The notes under the pieces were generated by a model. The model was not told the DNA's origin. It worked only from the letters and a program-made list of their open reading frames with translations, and ran no database searches. DNA of 64,000 bases from an uncultured Chlorobiota bacterium. Lineage in GTDB: Bacteria; Bacteroidota; Ignavibacteria; UBA10030; UBA6906. A program made the position numbers and the translations under genes. The stretch is taken from positions 62,001 through 126,000 of the forward strand of contig CAADGV010000040.1 of the NCBI GenBank assembly GCA_900696645.1. Reading direction: 5' to 3'. Of this stretch, positions 63,001 to 64,000 are shown in pieces. Position 1 is the stretch's first letter. Each line of letters begins with the position of its first letter.

Positions 63001-63637
63001 CGGCTTTCCGTGCCTGACGTTCGAGTGAGTTGACTGCTTTTTGAACTTCCAGCACAATGTCGTTCACGCGAACAAGATCGGCCTGAACGGCTTCAAGTTT
63101 GCGATAGGCGGCTTTTCGGCGGTGCTTGTACTTTGTGACACCCGCGGCTTCTTCAAACAGACGGCGGCGTTCCTCGGTTCTGTCGCTCAGAATCGTTTCC
63201 ACCATCTTCAATTCAATTACCGAATACGCATCGGCACCCATTCCCGTATCCATGAACAGGTCGAGAATATCCTTGAGCCTGCACGGAACTTTGTTCAACA
63301 GATACTCGCTCTCGCCCGAACGATACACACGCCGGCCCACAGTAACTTGCGTGTATTCAGAGGGAAGAATTCCCTTGTTGTTTTCGATAACAAGAGATGC
63401 CTCGGCCATGCCAAGCGGTTTACGGCTTTTCGTTCCGTTAAAAATCACATCTTCCATCTTCTCGGACCGGAGGGCACTGTACCGCTGCTCACCCAACACC
63501 CACCGGATTGCATCAACGATATTTGTTTTACCGCAACCGTTCGGGCCGACAATTGCCGAAATGCCCGAATCGAACGAGAGATTCACCTTCTGCGCAAATG
63601 ATTTGAAGCCGATTATTTCGAGCTTGGATAGGTACAT
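60065..63637 (-). CDS. smc: Chromosome segregation protein SMC
   Basis: A 1190-residue SMC ATPase of the condensin type. Walker A is GPNGCGKTNIVDA (about 32-44) in the N-terminal head. Two long coiled coils (about 165-500 and 670-1000) flank the hinge (about 510-660, with GLTRGGGKR). The C-terminal head has the signature LLSGGEKTLTATALLF and Walker B CILDEVDAPLDDANIDRF. All parts are complete. It organises and separates chromosomes with ScpA and ScpB, which are not in this window. The upstream membrane-protein gene ends directly against its start codon (stop at 63638-63640). Confidence 0.97.
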   Translation of the reverse strand: MYLSKLEIIGFKSFAQKVNLSFDSGISAIVGPNGCGKTNIVDAIRWVLGEQRYSALRSEKMEDVIFNGTKSRKPLGMAEASLVIENNKGILPSEYTQVTVGRRVYRSGESEYLLNKVPCRLKDILDLFMDTGMGADAYSVIELKMVETILSDRTEERRRLFEEAAGVTKYKHRRKAAYRKLEAVQADLVRVNDIVLEVQKAVNSLERQARKAEQYNELRTRLRAFEIDLMEREYAQLLGRVEPLQVRFAEMTSSRAQIDVDLSREETRLEELRQSMNEAEKRLIEAQRDVSQHMEKVNRIEQKNLVAAERSKALHDNILRYEREREEQRGEKARLESLVVSLEQSIVELTAQQQQLKEDLTLHRQQASEAGRRLDEKEADLASLNERTLELVQSISERQRAQDKQKGRVENLNGRMARAEEENREYEDELVRLAAEVEEHTTQDKQLRRQFSEAEVKYYEAERTKREFEEKLDALQREEMDVVAESNRIAARIDFLKGLIESKEGFSEGVRFLSTTEKWKRPARQLTVADSVHAEDRFAVAIEAALGEHAGLIVVDSVEEVELGVSLLKEEQKGKATFVALDRLPLLTSRHSLPDEPGVCGWAIDHARFDPVYDSLFRLLLDRILIVEDAATAKTISTKYSGIRCVTLEGESTSGIGLTRGGGKRLDEGGVIGKQNQIELLQQELQMTNAKLAAIKQMSERVAAQHDAIDLKSFSGTVKDIEKEMNAVEMRIAQLEFERKRARDVMEKNKEEIEALKHEADELLAVIASEAPELDKLREEKTAVEQNVGAATSEREALETDFERRSKEVNELEIKAVQLEGTLQNTENELTRSRESIAAIALTLEKRETDIAAAQHEISHINSSVQEDAVVLEGLMAELSGLESRKSDVERENLHLREEMHRIQLKIRDERRSHDDTIQAVHDLELKIADLKAKIEHLKERAFTEFELQLELKEYPEDEFVDFAALRDEIQRFRDKIKSLGNINFAAFEEYTEEKQRFEFLSTQRDDLIEAEKTLLATIEEINATAQAKFLETFEKIRQNFIETFKSLFDSGDECDLKLEENVDPLEAGIDIIAKPRGKRPTSIHLLSGGEKTLTATALLFAIYLVKPSPFCILDEVDAPLDDANIDRFTRIIRKFADNTQFIVVTHNKRTMEAANALYGVTMEEEGVSKLVTVRFNQGSQVQSAAVVSG

Positions 63638-64000
63638 TTAGCGCTGCTTGCTTGCCACACTGTTGTACAAGTATTTTGCGTACGCAGACGCTGATTCGGT
63701 GCGATCGAAATAGAAGTACAAACCGGCACCCAGCACGGCAACCATCAAGAGCGCGGCGATGTACATCTTGAGAGGGTAGACATCAAGGATGATCGAGATG
63801 CCCTTCAGAAAGCGCAGCGCAACCCAGAACATCAGCAACACCGCCAATAGAATGGACGGCAGCACGTACACCGGGCTATCCATCAATCTGAACAAAATCA
63901 TGCCGAACGGAACGAGAATGAGCAACGGCGGCGTTGACCACATGGTGACCGCATACGCATGATACGGGTAGATGCGAGCCTTGAACAGGGGGGCCACCAT
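63638..64000 (-). CDS. Membrane protein of unknown function, reaching the window edge
   Basis: At least 120 residues, with an ATG exactly at the window end; the gene may start further upstream. Three or four hydrophobic segments are visible (PPLLILVPFGMILFRL, VLPSILLAVLLMFWVALRFL, YIAALLMVAVLGAGLYFYF). RIYPYHAYAV precedes the first. It resembles the C-terminal part of a YIP1-like membrane protein, but I cannot assign a family. The stop sits next to the smc start codon, so the two are almost certainly cotranscribed. Confidence 0.6.
   Translation of the reverse strand: MVAPLFKARIYPYHAYAVTMWSTPPLLILVPFGMILFRLMDSPVYVLPSILLAVLLMFWVALRFLKGISIILDVYPLKMYIAALLMVAVLGAGLYFYFDRTESASAYAKYLYNSVASKQR

Noticed and set aside
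1-64000. CRISPR arrays, insertion sequences, prophage or integrase genes
   Set aside because: No direct-repeat arrays, transposase or integrase motifs or terminal inverted repeats were seen on either strand.

Overview
The window reads as a chromosomal segment of a Gram-negative bacterium of the Bacteroidota/Chlorobi (FCB) supergroup, most likely an Ignavibacteria-like lineage. The signs are a secreted protein with a Por/type IX sorting tail that carries the NYPNPFN motif, lipid A genes (lpxB, lpxK), a patatin fused to an outer-membrane barrel, and DUF3108 and YqaA-type proteins. Genes often have clear Shine-Dalgarno sequences (AAGGAG type) and sigma70-like promoters (TTGACA with TATATT or TATCTT), which fits Ignavibacteria better than classical Bacteroidia. 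Many start codons are TTG or GTG. No rRNA, tRNA, CRISPR array, transposase or phage gene was found. Placement is inference from these features, not a database result.

Region 1 (1-19594, all minus strand) is an exopolysaccharide/O-antigen locus. It is read from a Wzc-type tyrosine autokinase and a small SLBB export protein, through a Wzx flippase, a Wzy/ligase-type membrane protein and four GT4 glycosyltransferases. An AsnB-type amidotransferase, a FemAB-like acyltransferase and a polysaccharide deacetylase follow. The locus ends with an aminotransferase, a polyprenyl-phosphate sugar transferase, a WbpB-like dehydrogenase and a WbpD-like acetyltransferase cut by the window edge. WbpB/WbpE/WbpD homologues together suggest a 2,3-diacetamido-uronic acid, and AsnB could amidate it. 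Most junctions overlap by 1-4 bases, so translation is probably coupled.

Region 2 (19595-31641, minus) holds a secreted DUF4874/DUF4832 protein, the patatin-BamA fusion, cdsA, a CPBP protease, an uncharacterised enzyme, a DUF3108 protein, a GT9 (heptosyltransferase-like) enzyme whose best start codon is ACG, and dnaG primase. A short plus-strand pair (31761-32308) encodes a lone receiver domain overlapping a YgiT-type zinc finger.

Region 3 (32332-36424, minus) is the most unusual part. One strong promoter precedes two tandem D-Ala-D-Ala-ligase-like ATP-grasp enzymes, a GNAT acetyltransferase and a lysine 2,3-aminomutase, closed by an intrinsic terminator. It looks like a pathway building a beta-lysine-containing small molecule or peptide, and I know of no named system with this composition.

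Region 4 (36565-64000) is mainly housekeeping: recG, an APC permease, a toxin/antitoxin-like DUF4258/DUF2283 pair, an NhaC antiporter with an added ectodomain, yqaA, two small membrane or secreted peptides, hppA (with sequence marks of a K+-dependent, probably Na+-pumping pyrophosphatase), gpsA, plsY, ispD, a second APC permease, queA, ppdK, a C26 glutamine amidotransferase, lpxK, a TPR lipoprotein, lpxB, an ICMT-like membrane protein, an MtnX-like HAD phosphatase, smc, and a membrane protein reaching the window end.
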